A program made the translations under genes and the position numbers. From positions 1 through 64,000 of the forward strand of contig JAIQFO010000012.1 of NCBI GenBank assembly GCA_020073215.1: a stretch of 64,000 bases of DNA, given 5' to 3'. This document shows positions 9,104 to 17,902 of the stretch, in pieces; positions within the stretch are counted from its first letter, which is position 1; each line of letters starts with the position of its first letter. A model generated the notes under the pieces. The model did not search any database. It was not told where the DNA came from and saw only the letters and a program-made list of their open reading frames with translations. Origin of the DNA: Terriglobia bacterium. GTDB taxonomy: Bacteria > Acidobacteriota > Terriglobia > Terriglobales > Acidobacteriaceae.

Positions 9104-9146
9104 ATTTTGAACTCTGCTCGGGCACAGGTCCGTGATCCAAGTCACA
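9104..9146 (-). promoter_or_regulatory. CRP-type palindrome with class II promoter geometry upstream of the cytochrome operon
   Basis: CGTGATCCAAGTCACA at 9131-9146 matches the CRP/FNR-superfamily consensus TGTGA-N6-TCACA at 9 of 10 positions. On the minus strand a -10-like CAAAAT lies at 9109-9104. A start near 9097 would put the palindrome centre at about -41.5, the classical class II activator position. The first gene starts at 9061. The regulator itself is not in the window. Confidence 0.5.
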
Positions 9147-9317
9147 CCTGATTGGTAATCGCAGGACCTCGCAAAACTATAAGCGCAGAGCCGGTTAGGC
9201 GTCGACCAGGTTCTTCTGGATGGCCCTGATTGTGGCTCGTAGAGCTCAAAGCCGAGCGAGTCTAAGCCGGCATCCCCTCTTCGGGGACGAAAATGGGTGA
9301 TTGTTTTCGCAGCACCC

Positions 9318-9333
9318 CGTGACGTCGATCACA
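9318..9333. promoter_or_regulatory. Second CRP-type palindrome
   Basis: CGTGACGTCGATCACA again fits TGTGA-N6-TCACA at 9 of 10 positions. It lies about 187 bp from the first site, in the roughly 460-bp gap between the cytochrome operon (minus) and the membrane-protein gene at 9523 (plus), so it could serve either. The rest of this gap shows no convincing gene, only a short CCCC-TCTT-GGGG-like hairpin near 9270-9285. Confidence 0.45.
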
Positions 9334-9522
9334 GTTGGGGGTTGGTACTCCGAGCCCTCCGCGTCGGGAGCAGACCTTACATGCCGACCTCCGGCACCAA
9401 GATGTGCGCCGGGAACGGCGGGCTGCCACATCGAGCTTGCAGCGGCCCGAGGTGGGAGATGCAGCCGTTCAAGTTGCACCCCGCACGCCGTAGCATTACA
9501 AGCTATAGAATCGTACTCGCTC

Positions 9523-10683
9523 ATGACAAAGCGGAATGAAGGGGCGAGCCAACCACGCCCGCATGCGCCTCACTCTGGCTCCAAGCGCCCGCGATCCTGG
9601 CTCGCGAGGCACTGCGATCTGCTGCTCTTAGTGCTGTTCGTGCTCGCTTCCATAGACCCGGTGTGGTTCTCACCGCGAGTGCCATTCGTCGTCCACGACA
9701 CCTTCCTGACTGACGACAGTTGGCATGTTGACGAAGTTTTCAAACTCTCGCGCGGCATCTGGGTTGGCCGCGACGTTGCATTTACCCACGGTCCAATCTA
9801 CCAGTGGCTCTCTAGCGTGCCGGCCCGGCTCCTAGTCGTTTCCATGGGAGCCATCTACGCGACCTGGGACATCGTGCCGGTCTGGTGCACCTTCGTCATT
9901 TTGTACCTGACGCTACGGTTGTTTCTTAGCGAACAGCCTGCGTGGAAGCGTGCGTTAGTGCTGTTCCTGATGATCGTGTTCTGGCTCGTGTACTGGGAGT
10001 TTTCGTTGCAGAACGCGTTTCCAGTTCTTCTCTTCGCTATCTTCCTGCGTGGCTGGTATGCCGTCATCGAGGGGCACGTCAAAAGCTACGCGCTGGGTAC
10101 GCTGGCTGCCTTGCTCTCGGTCGTCGCATTCCTGATTGCATCCGATGCGGGCGCGTATTCGGCGGCTGCATGGGTGATTGCGACTGCGGCAGTTTGTTTC
10201 GAGGAGGGGCGGAATGGACGAGTCGCCGGGAGGTACATCGTCGCTTGGATGGCGTACGCGGTGTCGGGTCTCATCTTCGCGCTGGCGGTGAACGCCGCGA
10301 TGGGCAGGACCTTCGATTTTCGATTCTGGAAAGAGAACGCGCAAATCGTAAGCGTATATCGCTGGGCCACTCCGACGGCAATGACGCATGCCGGCACGGT
10401 CCGTCTGTTCGGAACGCTTTTCGCTGGCGCAACGGTGTTCCTCTTCCGCGCCGGTACCAGGAGCAAGGGGAATCGCGCAATCACCGAGCGCACTGGTTTT
10501 CTGCTGGGCGGCTTTGCCTTGGCGGCGGTCATGCTGCAAAGCGCCCTGGTGCGCTCCGATATCGGGCACGTTCAGAGCGCATCTCTGGCTATGGTGCTTC
10601 TGACCGGGACGGTCCTTTTCTCGTTCCAATCTGCCAGAATCTCGTGGGCTGCCGTTCCGTCGGCGATTCTATGCTCCGCATAG
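9523..10683 (+). CDS. Polytopic membrane protein, possibly a glycosyltransferase-like EPS protein
   Basis: About 386 residues with roughly eight or nine hydrophobic segments and the motif VAFTHGPIYQWLSS. That motif resembles the 'YGP' loop of bacterial polytopic sugar-transferase-like proteins; I do not recognise a firm family. ATG 9523 is preferred because the upstream in-frame extension to 9301 is low-hydrophobicity, Cys-rich and lacks gene-like composition. The protein stops abruptly after a hydrophobic segment (PSAILCSA), so it may have lost its C-terminus. It points towards the exopolysaccharide genes that start 380 bp downstream, but no shared operon is proven. Confidence 0.55.
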   Translation: MTKRNEGASQPRPHAPHSGSKRPRSWLARHCDLLLLVLFVLASIDPVWFSPRVPFVVHDTFLTDDSWHVDEVFKLSRGIWVGRDVAFTHGPIYQWLSSVPARLLVVSMGAIYATWDIVPVWCTFVILYLTLRLFLSEQPAWKRALVLFLMIVFWLVYWEFSLQNAFPVLLFAIFLRGWYAVIEGHVKSYALGTLAALLSVVAFLIASDAGAYSAAAWVIATAAVCFEEGRNGRVAGRYIVAWMAYAVSGLIFALAVNAAMGRTFDFRFWKENAQIVSVYRWATPTAMTHAGTVRLFGTLFAGATVFLFRAGTRSKGNRAITERTGFLLGGFALAAVMLQSALVRSDIGHVQSASLAMVLLTGTVLFSFQSARISWAAVPSAILCSA

Positions 10684-11066
10684 TCGCGACGCCATCGGAT
10701 TGGGTCTCTGTAGCGCCCGAAGCGATTGTGCTGGAGGCGGCCGAGTCGGTGCAGATTAGCATGCATCCGTGAACATCTGCGGCGGGCAATTATAGCGCCT
10801 GGCGCCGCCACGTTTCTCGGTTTTCGAAACGTGGGTCTCCGAACGTCCGCCCTTGCCCAGCAGAACCGCAGAGCCGAAAGACAATAACCGCCCTTCGCAA
10901 GTTTTGCCGCTGTTTCTCGCTACCATGATGCTAAAATCAGGCAAATTCCCGCTAACAGCCCGCCTTGGTTCGCCCGGCTTGCTGCGTGGAAGCCCGACGG
11001 GAGCGGAGTCTGCGCGCCGGGTGAGGCGCGCTGTCGCATCCAACTGGTAGCGGCGAAGGAGTAACG
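10684..11066. other. Intergenic stretch with a hairpin
   Basis: No gene is supported here. A 9-bp perfect stem CCACGTTTC / GAAACGTGG (10808-10816 with 10826-10834) could end transcription of the membrane-protein gene, but no T-run follows. An AAGGAG box six bases before ATG 11067 belongs to the next gene. Confidence 0.4.
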
Positions 11067-13421
11067 ATGTCATCGGGGCCCCTGGTTCCAAGAGGTAACG
11101 ACCCAAGAAGTAACGACCCACGCAGCAACGGTCCACGCCCCGGCGACGGGTTGCGCGAGATCCCCTCTGGCGAACCCGCGGAATTTCTCCGGCCCATCAG
11201 CTCCGCACGCTATAACGTGTTGCCGTCGCAGGAATCCACCCTGCGCGAATACATGCGCGTTCTGATCAAGCGCAAATGGATGGTGATTGGGGTGGTGGCG
11301 GGGATTTTCATGGTGGTCGCCGTCGCCAGCCTGCGCCAGACTCCCATCTACGAAGCAACAGGCCAAATCGTCGTCAACAAGGCCGATTCGAACCTCATTA
11401 CCTTCAAAGACTCTGGGCCGGTGATGGACTACTACGACCCCTCCGATCTCGATACCGAGGTACTCGTCCTGCAGAGCGACCTGCTGGCGCTGCAGGTAAT
11501 CCGGCAACTCAATTTGGACAAACGTCCTGAGTTCGGCGGCCATTCCGATCCGAAACAACCCAACCTGGTCGCCGATCCGCTGCAGATCGATTCCAGCCAC
11601 CTCTCGGCTCTGCTCGGTGGCTTTCGCGGAAACCTCCGCGTCGCTCTGGTTCCCAACACGCGGATCATCGAGATTCATTACACCAGCCCCGATCCTCAGC
11701 TTGCCGCCAGCGCCGTGAATACCCTGGCCGCCACCTATGTCGAGCAGAACTACAAGACCAAGTTCGAATCCACCATGCAAGCCTCCGACTGGCTTTCCAA
11801 ACAGCTGGTGGACTTGCAGATGAAAGTGGAAACTTCACAGGAAAAGCTCGTGCGCTACCAGAAGGAGCACGAGATTCTTGGGACGGACGAAAAGCAAAAC
11901 ATCATCACTGAGAAACTCGGCGAACTCAACCGAGAAATGACGATGGCCGAATCCGACCGCATGCAGAAAGAAGCGGTCTATCGCCAGACCCAGTCCAACG
12001 ACCCGGAAGCAGTAGCGGCGGCCATCGATGCGGGAAGCGGAGGCGTGACTCTTCTGGACAGATTGCGGGATCAGGAAGCCAGCCTTAAGATCCAGGTTGC
12101 CGACCTCAGCACCCGGTTCGGGCCCTCCTACCCGAAGATCACGCAGATCAATAATCAATTGAAAGAGATCGAACACCAGCTTCAGTCGGAAACCAACAAG
12201 GGAGTCGACCATCTCAAGGGGCAGTACCTGGCCGCTTTGCAGCGCGAAGAAATGTTGCGCGGATCCTTTGAGAAGCAAAAACAGGAGGCGAACAAGCTCA
12301 ACGAGAGCGCCATCGAGTACAGCATCCTGAAGCGTGACTTGGACAGCAACCGGACACTCTACGAAGGACTGCTGGAAAAACTGAAAGAAGCGGGAGTCAC
12401 CGCGGGCTTGCGTTCCAATAACTTCCGCATCATTAATGCGGCGCGTGTTCCCACCTCGCCCAGCCAACCCGACATTCCACGCAACCTGACTTTCGCGCTG
12501 GTGCTGGGCGTCATCTCCGGCATCAGCTTGGCTTTCCTGCTCGAGAGCATGGACAACACCGTCCGCACCCCCGAGCAGGCGCAGGCTCTCTCTTGTCTTC
12601 CGTCTCTTGGTATGATCCCGCTCGGTTCGAAGTCCGCGAGCTACGGAGCCACGGGCAAGCGACTGGCTCTCACTGCCTCCCTGGAAGTGGTGGAAACGGT
12701 GACCCAGGCCCGCCCCCAGTCGCAGATGGCCGAGTCGTATCGCGCCCTGCGAACTTCGCTACTGCTCTCGAATCTCGGGGCGCCCCCGAAAGTCATCATG
12801 GTCACCAGCGCCCGTCCGCAGGAAGGCAAAACCACCACCAGCATCAACACCGCCATCGTGCTGGCGCAGAAGGGGGTCCGCGTTCTTTTGATCGATGCCG
12901 ACTTGCGCCGACCCAGCATTCACAAGACTCTGGGCATGGGCCCGCGCAGCGGTCTCAGCAACGTGCTCACCGGAAGCGCCACCCTCCAGCAGACCGTGGC
13001 CACGACTCCCATCCTGCCCAATCTTTTCATTATGCCCGCGGGTACGCCCCCTCCGAATCCGGCCGAGTTGCTGGCTTCCTCCAACATGAGGGACCTGCTC
13101 GAGGAATTGCGCGAACAGTTCGACCACATCGTGATCGATACTCCCCCCACTCTTTCCGTCACCGACGCCGTGGTGCTCTCGCCCCGTGCCGACGCCACCA
13201 TCCTGGTGATTCGTTCCGGCCAGACCACGAAACAGGCGCTGCGCCGCGCCCGCGATATCCTGATGCAAGTCAATGCTCACGTCGCCGGCGTGCTGCTCAA
13301 TGCCGTCGACTTAACCTCTCCCGATTATTACTACTACTACGAGTATCAGGGGAAATACGGCTCCTACTATGAGGATGAGGCTCCTGACGGGGGGAACGAA
13401 GTGGAACCGAAAGCGGTTTGA
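11067..13421 (+). CDS. Polysaccharide co-polymerase / bacterial tyrosine autokinase (Wzc-like)
   Basis: Inner-membrane protein controlling chain length and export of capsular or exopolysaccharide. In order: a short Asn/Pro/Arg-rich repeat (NDPRSN units, residues about 10-25), TM1 near 75-95, a Wzz domain, a long coiled-coil region (about 230-430), the GNVR-type region and TM2 near 470-490. A BY-kinase domain follows: Walker A ARPQEGKTTTS at about 575, Walker A' LLIDADLRRP, Walker B IVIDTPP. The Tyr-rich C-terminal tail (YYYYYEYQGKYGSYYED) is the autophosphorylation cluster. At 784 residues it is the usual length for a fused Wzz-kinase. AGGAG precedes ATG 11067. The downstream TPR and O-antigen-ligase-like genes form the same polysaccharide block. 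Confidence 0.93.
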   Translation: MSSGPLVPRGNDPRSNDPRSNGPRPGDGLREIPSGEPAEFLRPISSARYNVLPSQESTLREYMRVLIKRKWMVIGVVAGIFMVVAVASLRQTPIYEATGQIVVNKADSNLITFKDSGPVMDYYDPSDLDTEVLVLQSDLLALQVIRQLNLDKRPEFGGHSDPKQPNLVADPLQIDSSHLSALLGGFRGNLRVALVPNTRIIEIHYTSPDPQLAASAVNTLAATYVEQNYKTKFESTMQASDWLSKQLVDLQMKVETSQEKLVRYQKEHEILGTDEKQNIITEKLGELNREMTMAESDRMQKEAVYRQTQSNDPEAVAAAIDAGSGGVTLLDRLRDQEASLKIQVADLSTRFGPSYPKITQINNQLKEIEHQLQSETNKGVDHLKGQYLAALQREEMLRGSFEKQKQEANKLNESAIEYSILKRDLDSNRTLYEGLLEKLKEAGVTAGLRSNNFRIINAARVPTSPSQPDIPRNLTFALVLGVISGISLAFLLESMDNTVRTPEQAQALSCLPSLGMIPLGSKSASYGATGKRLALTASLEVVETVTQARPQSQMAESYRALRTSLLLSNLGAPPKVIMVTSARPQEGKTTTSINTAIVLAQKGVRVLLIDADLRRPSIHKTLGMGPRSGLSNVLTGSATLQQTVATTPILPNLFIMPAGTPPPNPAELLASSNMRDLLEELREQFDHIVIDTPPTLSVTDAVVLSPRADATILVIRSGQTTKQALRRARDILMQVNAHVAGVLLNAVDLTSPDYYYYYEYQGKYGSYYEDEAPDGGNEVEPKAV

Positions 13422-13466
13422 GGCAGATGATCGCGTGATCTGACCACCCGATGACCCGATTGTTTT

Positions 13467-14771
13467 ATGGCTATTCCTCTTTCAAAGCGGCGGCGTTGGC
13501 AATTCGCGGCGGGTCTGGTCCTTCTCGCCGGTGTCTATCTCCTGCTTGCGTGCACGGAGTTTGCCGCCAGTGTTTGCGCTTCCCGTGCGGAGTTGTCCTC
13601 GCTGCAACGTGCGGTGCGGCTCTCGCCGGGAAATGCCGACTATCGCCATCGCCTGGGACGCTACTTCGCATTTGTCGCCGGCGATCCTCAGTCCGCTATC
13701 GACGGCCTTCGATCCGCCGTCGCCCTTAACCCCCACGATGCCCGCTATTGGTTCGATCTCGCGGCCGCCTATCAGGTCACCGGCGATCTCGCGGGCCAGC
13801 GATCGGCACTGGATCGCGCCTTGCAGGCCGAGCCCACCGCTCCCGACGTGGCGTGGGAAGCGGCAAACTTCTTCCTCATCGATGGCGATATCGATCGCGC
13901 CCTGCGCGAATTCCACGTGGTCGTCGAGAACGACAATGCGCTGAAGGATGCCGCCCTGCGTGCCTGCTGGCGCGTGCGTCCCGACACCGACGCTCTCCTC
14001 CGCGACGTCGTTCCCCCTCGCGCCGATTCCCTGATTGACTTTCTCGGTTTCTTGAGGGGCAAACAGGAAACCGAGGGCGTCATCAAAACCTGGGACCGTC
14101 TCGCCCAGTTGCACGAGAAATTCCCCAACCGCGATTTGTACGAACAAGTGCGCTATCTCATCGAAATGCGCCGTCCCGACGCCGCCATGTCGGCCTGGAC
14201 CGAAACCGCCGACACTCTTGGCCTCTCCGCTTATCTGCCCACCGACGACAACCTGGTGGTCAACGGCGATTTCAGCCTCGACATCCTGAACGGAGGCTTC
14301 GACTGGAACTACGTCAATCGCACCGGAGTCCGGCCCTTGCTCGATCCCAGCGACTTCCACCAGGGTCGTCGCTCTCTTTCCCTCACCTTCGAAGGTCCCG
14401 GGATCCACGACGCCGGAATTCAACAGCTCATTCCGGTCCGCGGCGCGACCACGTATGACTTTTCCGTCTACTACAAGTCGGCGGACTTTGAGGGCGCAGG
14501 CGGGCCCGAAATCGTCCTGCGCGATGCCTACACCGGCACACCGCTCTATACCAGCGACGCGCTCACCGACGCCGACTTTTGGAAAGAGGTTCATTCCAAG
14601 GTGACGACCCCCGATTCCACCACCCTGCTCCGCCTGGCCATCGAGCGCTTCCCGTCCGGCGCCGCTATCCGCGGCAAGCTTTGGCTCGACAATTTCCAAC
14701 TTTCTCCCGCTGAGCTTCACGACAACGATTCTTCCGGCAATTCTCCAACCGAATCCAAGGACAAACCGTGA
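13467..14771 (+). CDS. TPR protein with a C-terminal carbohydrate-binding-like domain
   Basis: 434 residues: an N-terminal membrane anchor (AAGLVLLAGVYLLLA), TPR-like helices (LSPGNADYRHRLGRYF, LNPHDARYWFDLAAAY, AEPTAPDVAWEAANFF) to about residue 250, then a beta-rich domain opening LVVNGDFSLDILNGGFDWNY that resembles the CBM4/9-type fold often found at the end of exopolysaccharide-locus TPR proteins. It probably scaffolds the export machinery on the periplasmic side. The stop overlaps the next GTG start by 4 bases, so it is translationally coupled to the O-antigen-ligase-like gene. No strong ribosome-binding site is visible before ATG 13467. Confidence 0.75.
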   Translation: MAIPLSKRRRWQFAAGLVLLAGVYLLLACTEFAASVCASRAELSSLQRAVRLSPGNADYRHRLGRYFAFVAGDPQSAIDGLRSAVALNPHDARYWFDLAAAYQVTGDLAGQRSALDRALQAEPTAPDVAWEAANFFLIDGDIDRALREFHVVVENDNALKDAALRACWRVRPDTDALLRDVVPPRADSLIDFLGFLRGKQETEGVIKTWDRLAQLHEKFPNRDLYEQVRYLIEMRRPDAAMSAWTETADTLGLSAYLPTDDNLVVNGDFSLDILNGGFDWNYVNRTGVRPLLDPSDFHQGRRSLSLTFEGPGIHDAGIQQLIPVRGATTYDFSVYYKSADFEGAGGPEIVLRDAYTGTPLYTSDALTDADFWKEVHSKVTTPDSTTLLRLAIERFPSGAAIRGKLWLDNFQLSPAELHDNDSSGNSPTESKDKP

Positions 14772-16141
14772 GCTCCGCCCTGGCAGCGCCAATTGAACCC
14801 GCGCCGCTCGCGAACCTTTCGCGATCGAAGCTAACCCGCAACACGCTGCTGGCCGGCGTGTGCGCCGTGCTCCTGCTCGGGCCCCTGGCTTTTGGAGCGG
14901 TCGAACCCTGGTCCATTTTTGCCTTGGAGGCCTGCGCCACATTGCTGTTGGCGGTTTGGGCGTACCGCCAGTGGATCCGCGGCGAACTCGACCTTCGCGG
15001 CAACCCGCTCTACCTTCCCATGGCAGCCTTCTTTGCCCTCGGGCTCGTGCAGTGGGCGGCTGGAACCACGGCCTACCGGCACGTCACCTATTCTCACTTG
15101 CTGCTCTACGCTGCCTACGGCATGCTGGCGTTCGTCATGACCCAGACCCTGCGCCACTCATCTCAGTTTGGCATCATGGCCAAGGGATTCACGGTGTACG
15201 GGGCGGTCGTCGCCTTGTTCGCGGTGGTGCAGGGGATGGCGCCGAACGGAAAGATTTACTGGATGCGGACCCTCGAGCAGGGTGGCAACATTTATGGACC
15301 CTACGTCAATCACAATCATTACGCCGGCCTGATGGAGATGCTCACCCCTTTCCCGCTGGTGCTGGCCGCAACCCGCCTTACCAGTGGCAACCGCAAGCTT
15401 GCCGTGGCGGGTATCGCCGCCCTGATGGCGGCCAGTATTTTTCTTTCCGGCTCGCGCGGAGGCATGGCCGCGTTCGTGGCGCAGATGGTGGTGCTCAGCG
15501 TCATTTTGGTTCGCAAGCGCGACGGAAGTTGGAAACAGCCCCTCATGCTCGGCGCGTTCCTGGCGATGGTCATCGTCTTTCTCTTCTGGATGGGCAACAA
15601 CGAACTTACCCGCCGCCTCGCCAGCATTCACTCCGAAGCCCGCGAAGAGATCAGCGGAGGAGTTCGCCTCACCATTGATCGCGACTGCTTGCGCATGTTG
15701 ATCAAGCGCCCCTTGCTCGGTTGGGGACTGGGCGCCTTTCCCATCGTCTATCCGGAATTTCGCAGTTTCTACACCACCTTCTTCGTGAACCAGGCCCACA
15801 ATGATTATCTGCAGTTGCTGGTCGAGACCGGCTTGGCTGGATTCTCCATCGCGGCCTGGTTTCTGGTGCTGGTATTCCGCCAGGCAGCGGCCAAGCTTAG
15901 GAATGATGACTGGACCGAGAACGCCAGCGGCGCGCTGACCGTGGCCGCGCTGCTCGGCTGCGTGGGAATCCTGGTGCACAGCTTCGTCGATTTCAATCTT
16001 CAGATCCCGGCAAACGCGGCGCTATTTTACGTGCTGTGCGCCCTGGCCGCCTCCTCACCCCTCCAGGAATCTCAGCGCCGCCGCGTCCTTCGCCGCCGCA
16101 GTTCGATCGCGGAGTCTCACCCGGAAACCGCGGCGTCCTGA
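14768..16141 (+). CDS. O-antigen ligase / polymerase-like membrane protein (Wzy_C)
   Basis: 457 residues with about 11 hydrophobic segments and the Wzy_C hallmark loop: FLSGSRGGM, then LLGWGLGAFPIVYPEFRSFY and NQAHNDYLQLLVETGLAG. These match the periplasmic loop and H-N-D-Y-L motif of WaaL/Wzy-type enzymes that join or polymerise glycan repeat units. The start is the GTG that overlaps the previous stop (GTGA). The basic tail RRRVLRRRSS is cytoplasmic. With the autokinase it suggests a Wzy-dependent exopolysaccharide system, although the Wza exporter and Wzx flippase are not in the window. Confidence 0.88.
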   Translation: MSSALAAPIEPAPLANLSRSKLTRNTLLAGVCAVLLLGPLAFGAVEPWSIFALEACATLLLAVWAYRQWIRGELDLRGNPLYLPMAAFFALGLVQWAAGTTAYRHVTYSHLLLYAAYGMLAFVMTQTLRHSSQFGIMAKGFTVYGAVVALFAVVQGMAPNGKIYWMRTLEQGGNIYGPYVNHNHYAGLMEMLTPFPLVLAATRLTSGNRKLAVAGIAALMAASIFLSGSRGGMAAFVAQMVVLSVILVRKRDGSWKQPLMLGAFLAMVIVFLFWMGNNELTRRLASIHSEAREEISGGVRLTIDRDCLRMLIKRPLLGWGLGAFPIVYPEFRSFYTTFFVNQAHNDYLQLLVETGLAGFSIAAWFLVLVFRQAAAKLRNDDWTENASGALTVAALLGCVGILVHSFVDFNLQIPANAALFYVLCALAASSPLQESQRRRVLRRRSSIAESHPETAAS

Positions 16142-16199
16142 ATTCCAAACGGCTCGTCGATACGAAGACAGAGCCACCAGCCCACCGCCCGATCCTTCC

Positions 16200-16229
16200 T
16201 TGACAGTTGCGGTCCAGCGGTATTAAAAT
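16200..16229 (+). promoter_or_regulatory. Sigma-70-like promoter for the TonB-receptor remnant
   Basis: TTGACA at 16200-16205 and TAAAAT at 16224-16229 are separated by 18 bases, 60 bases before the ATG at 16290, which has AGAGGA just upstream. The promoter looks intact although the gene it serves is not. Confidence 0.5.
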
Positions 16230-16289
16230 TATTGCCCTCCAAATCAGTACCGTTTTCGGGGTAATTTCAAACTGCCGCTGAGAGGACCT

Positions 16290-17781
16290 ATGTCGACTGC
16301 CCGAAGGTTCGCTGTGCTGCTGCCGTTGTACTTCGCTTCCCTCGCCGGTTTGGGAGCCACGCATCGGCTTTGCCTATGACCTGGGCGGCCGCCACACTAC
16401 ATCGATTCGAGCTGGTTATGGCATTTACAGCGTCCGCGAGGACTTGGGAGCGGTGGACAATCTCGCCATCGTTCCTCCGACCTTTCCATTTCTCGTTGGC
16501 TTCTTTCCCGGACCCAACAGCCTGACCAACCTGTTTGCGCATAGCGCCGCGTTTCCGAACGGCATTCCGCCACTCGGCGCGGCGCCGACCCAGACTTACG
16601 TACCCACGGCCGCGATCCTGCAAGGCTTCGCCTCCTGCTCCTTTCCAACTCCACAAGCGTGCTCTCCATCTTTCAGTGGCAATGTGAATAGCTTGATCCA
16701 ACTCACCGTTCCGCTCCATTGGGTTGCCGGCACGACGCAGCAATGGAACCTTACGATTCAGCGCGAACTGGGACGAGACTGGTTCATGGAACTCGGATAC
16801 GTCGGCACAAAAGGCACGCGTCTGCGCTCGACCTTCGACCCCGATCAGGCCACGCTGGCGACGCCGCAGAACCCGGTCACCATTACGGGGGCCGGTTGCG
16901 CCAATCTGCAAGCCCAGGGTCTGTCGTGTCAGATCGTGGATTCAACCGTGGAGAACGCCAGCGCGCGTGCGCCTTACCTCGGCATAGCGCCTCCGGATTT
17001 CGAGGACTTCGCTCCCAACTCCGATTCGCACTACAGCGCGCTGCAGGCCACCTTGGCCCATCACTTCAGCAAGGGGCTGTATTTCCAAAGTGCCTACACC
17101 TACTCCAAATCCATTGACGACGTCTCCACCGCTTCCGTCGCATTCCTGACGCGGGTCAACAATCAAACCGACGCGCGCGCCTCTCGCGGCCTCTCCGATT
17201 TCGACCGGCGGCACCGCTTCGTCACCAGCGCCGTGTATCAACTGCCTTTCTTCTCCAGCGCCAGCGGCTTTACCAAGAGCGCACTGGGTGGATGGGAGGC
17301 TAGCGGCGTGATGATCCTGCAATCTGGCGCACCCTTTACCATTTTCGATCCAGCTGGAGGAACTGCCTATTCTCTGGCCAGCCCGTCGACGACCGCCACC
17401 TTCAGCTCGGGGTTCGGTTGCGCCAATGCTCCCAGCACCGGCAGCATCCGATCGCGGTTGGCCAACTGGGTCAATCCTTTGGCTTACGAATCCAACCCGC
17501 ACGCGACGCTTTCCGACGGCAGCATGAGCGATGCGACAGTCTACGGCAACACGCCGCGCAACTGCATCATTGGGCCGCCGCAGAAAAACGTAGACCTTAC
17601 TCTCGACAAGACGTTCAAGCTGGGCGAACGGCAGAATCTGCGGTTCCGGACGGACTTTTTCAACTTGTTCAATCATCCGTCATTCGCCAACCCGGCCGCG
17701 ACGTCGGTGGGGCTCGCGCAAATAACCTCCACCGTAGGCACGCCAAGGCTGATTCAGTTCTCGCTGAAGTATTCGTTCTGA
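16290..17781 (+). pseudogene. TonB-dependent receptor (Oar/CarboxypepD_reg type), internally deleted and frame-shifted
   Basis: The 5' end (ATG 16290, RBS AGAGGA) encodes a normal signal peptide, MSTARRFAVLLPLYFASLAGL, but the frame stops at 16377 (TGA). From about 16354 a different frame carries EPRIGFAYDLGG and TSIRAGYGIY and runs to 17781. It contains the C-terminal half of an Acidobacteria-type TonB receptor (RELGRDWFMELGYVGTKG, TYSKSIDD, SDFDRRHRFV, NLRFRTDFFNLFNHPSF, final Phe). Full-length relatives have around 1,000-1,200 residues, so roughly 600 residues including the plug are gone, joined near 16345-16365 with a frame change. The remaining ORF would start at GTG 16444 but would lack any export signal. 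A sequence-confirmed deletion pseudogene is the simplest reading. Confidence 0.8.
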
Positions 17782-17803
17782 CATCGGTCTGCTTGTATGG
17801 TGT

Positions 17804-17852
17804 GGGGACGGGGCTTTGCCCCGTCCAAGCCGAGCAAAGCTCGGCAGCTGCC
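17804..17852. repeat. Two-hairpin palindromic element
   Basis: GGACGGGGC-ttt-GCCCCGTCC (17806-17826) is followed by CCGAGC-aaa-GCTCGG (17830-17844). This REP-like pair sits between the TonB-receptor remnant and the amidase gene. No U-tract follows, so an ordinary terminator is less likely than a dispersed palindrome. Confidence 0.5.
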
Positions 17853-17902
17853 GGTGGTCACCGTAACTCTTGATTTGCGACAACGGGAATGAGGCAAACC
17901 GC

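Noticed and set aside
16444-17781. A complete, functional 445-residue TonB-type gene
   Set aside because: It has no signal peptide or plug and continues upstream in frame into receptor sequence, so it is the remainder of a deleted gene.
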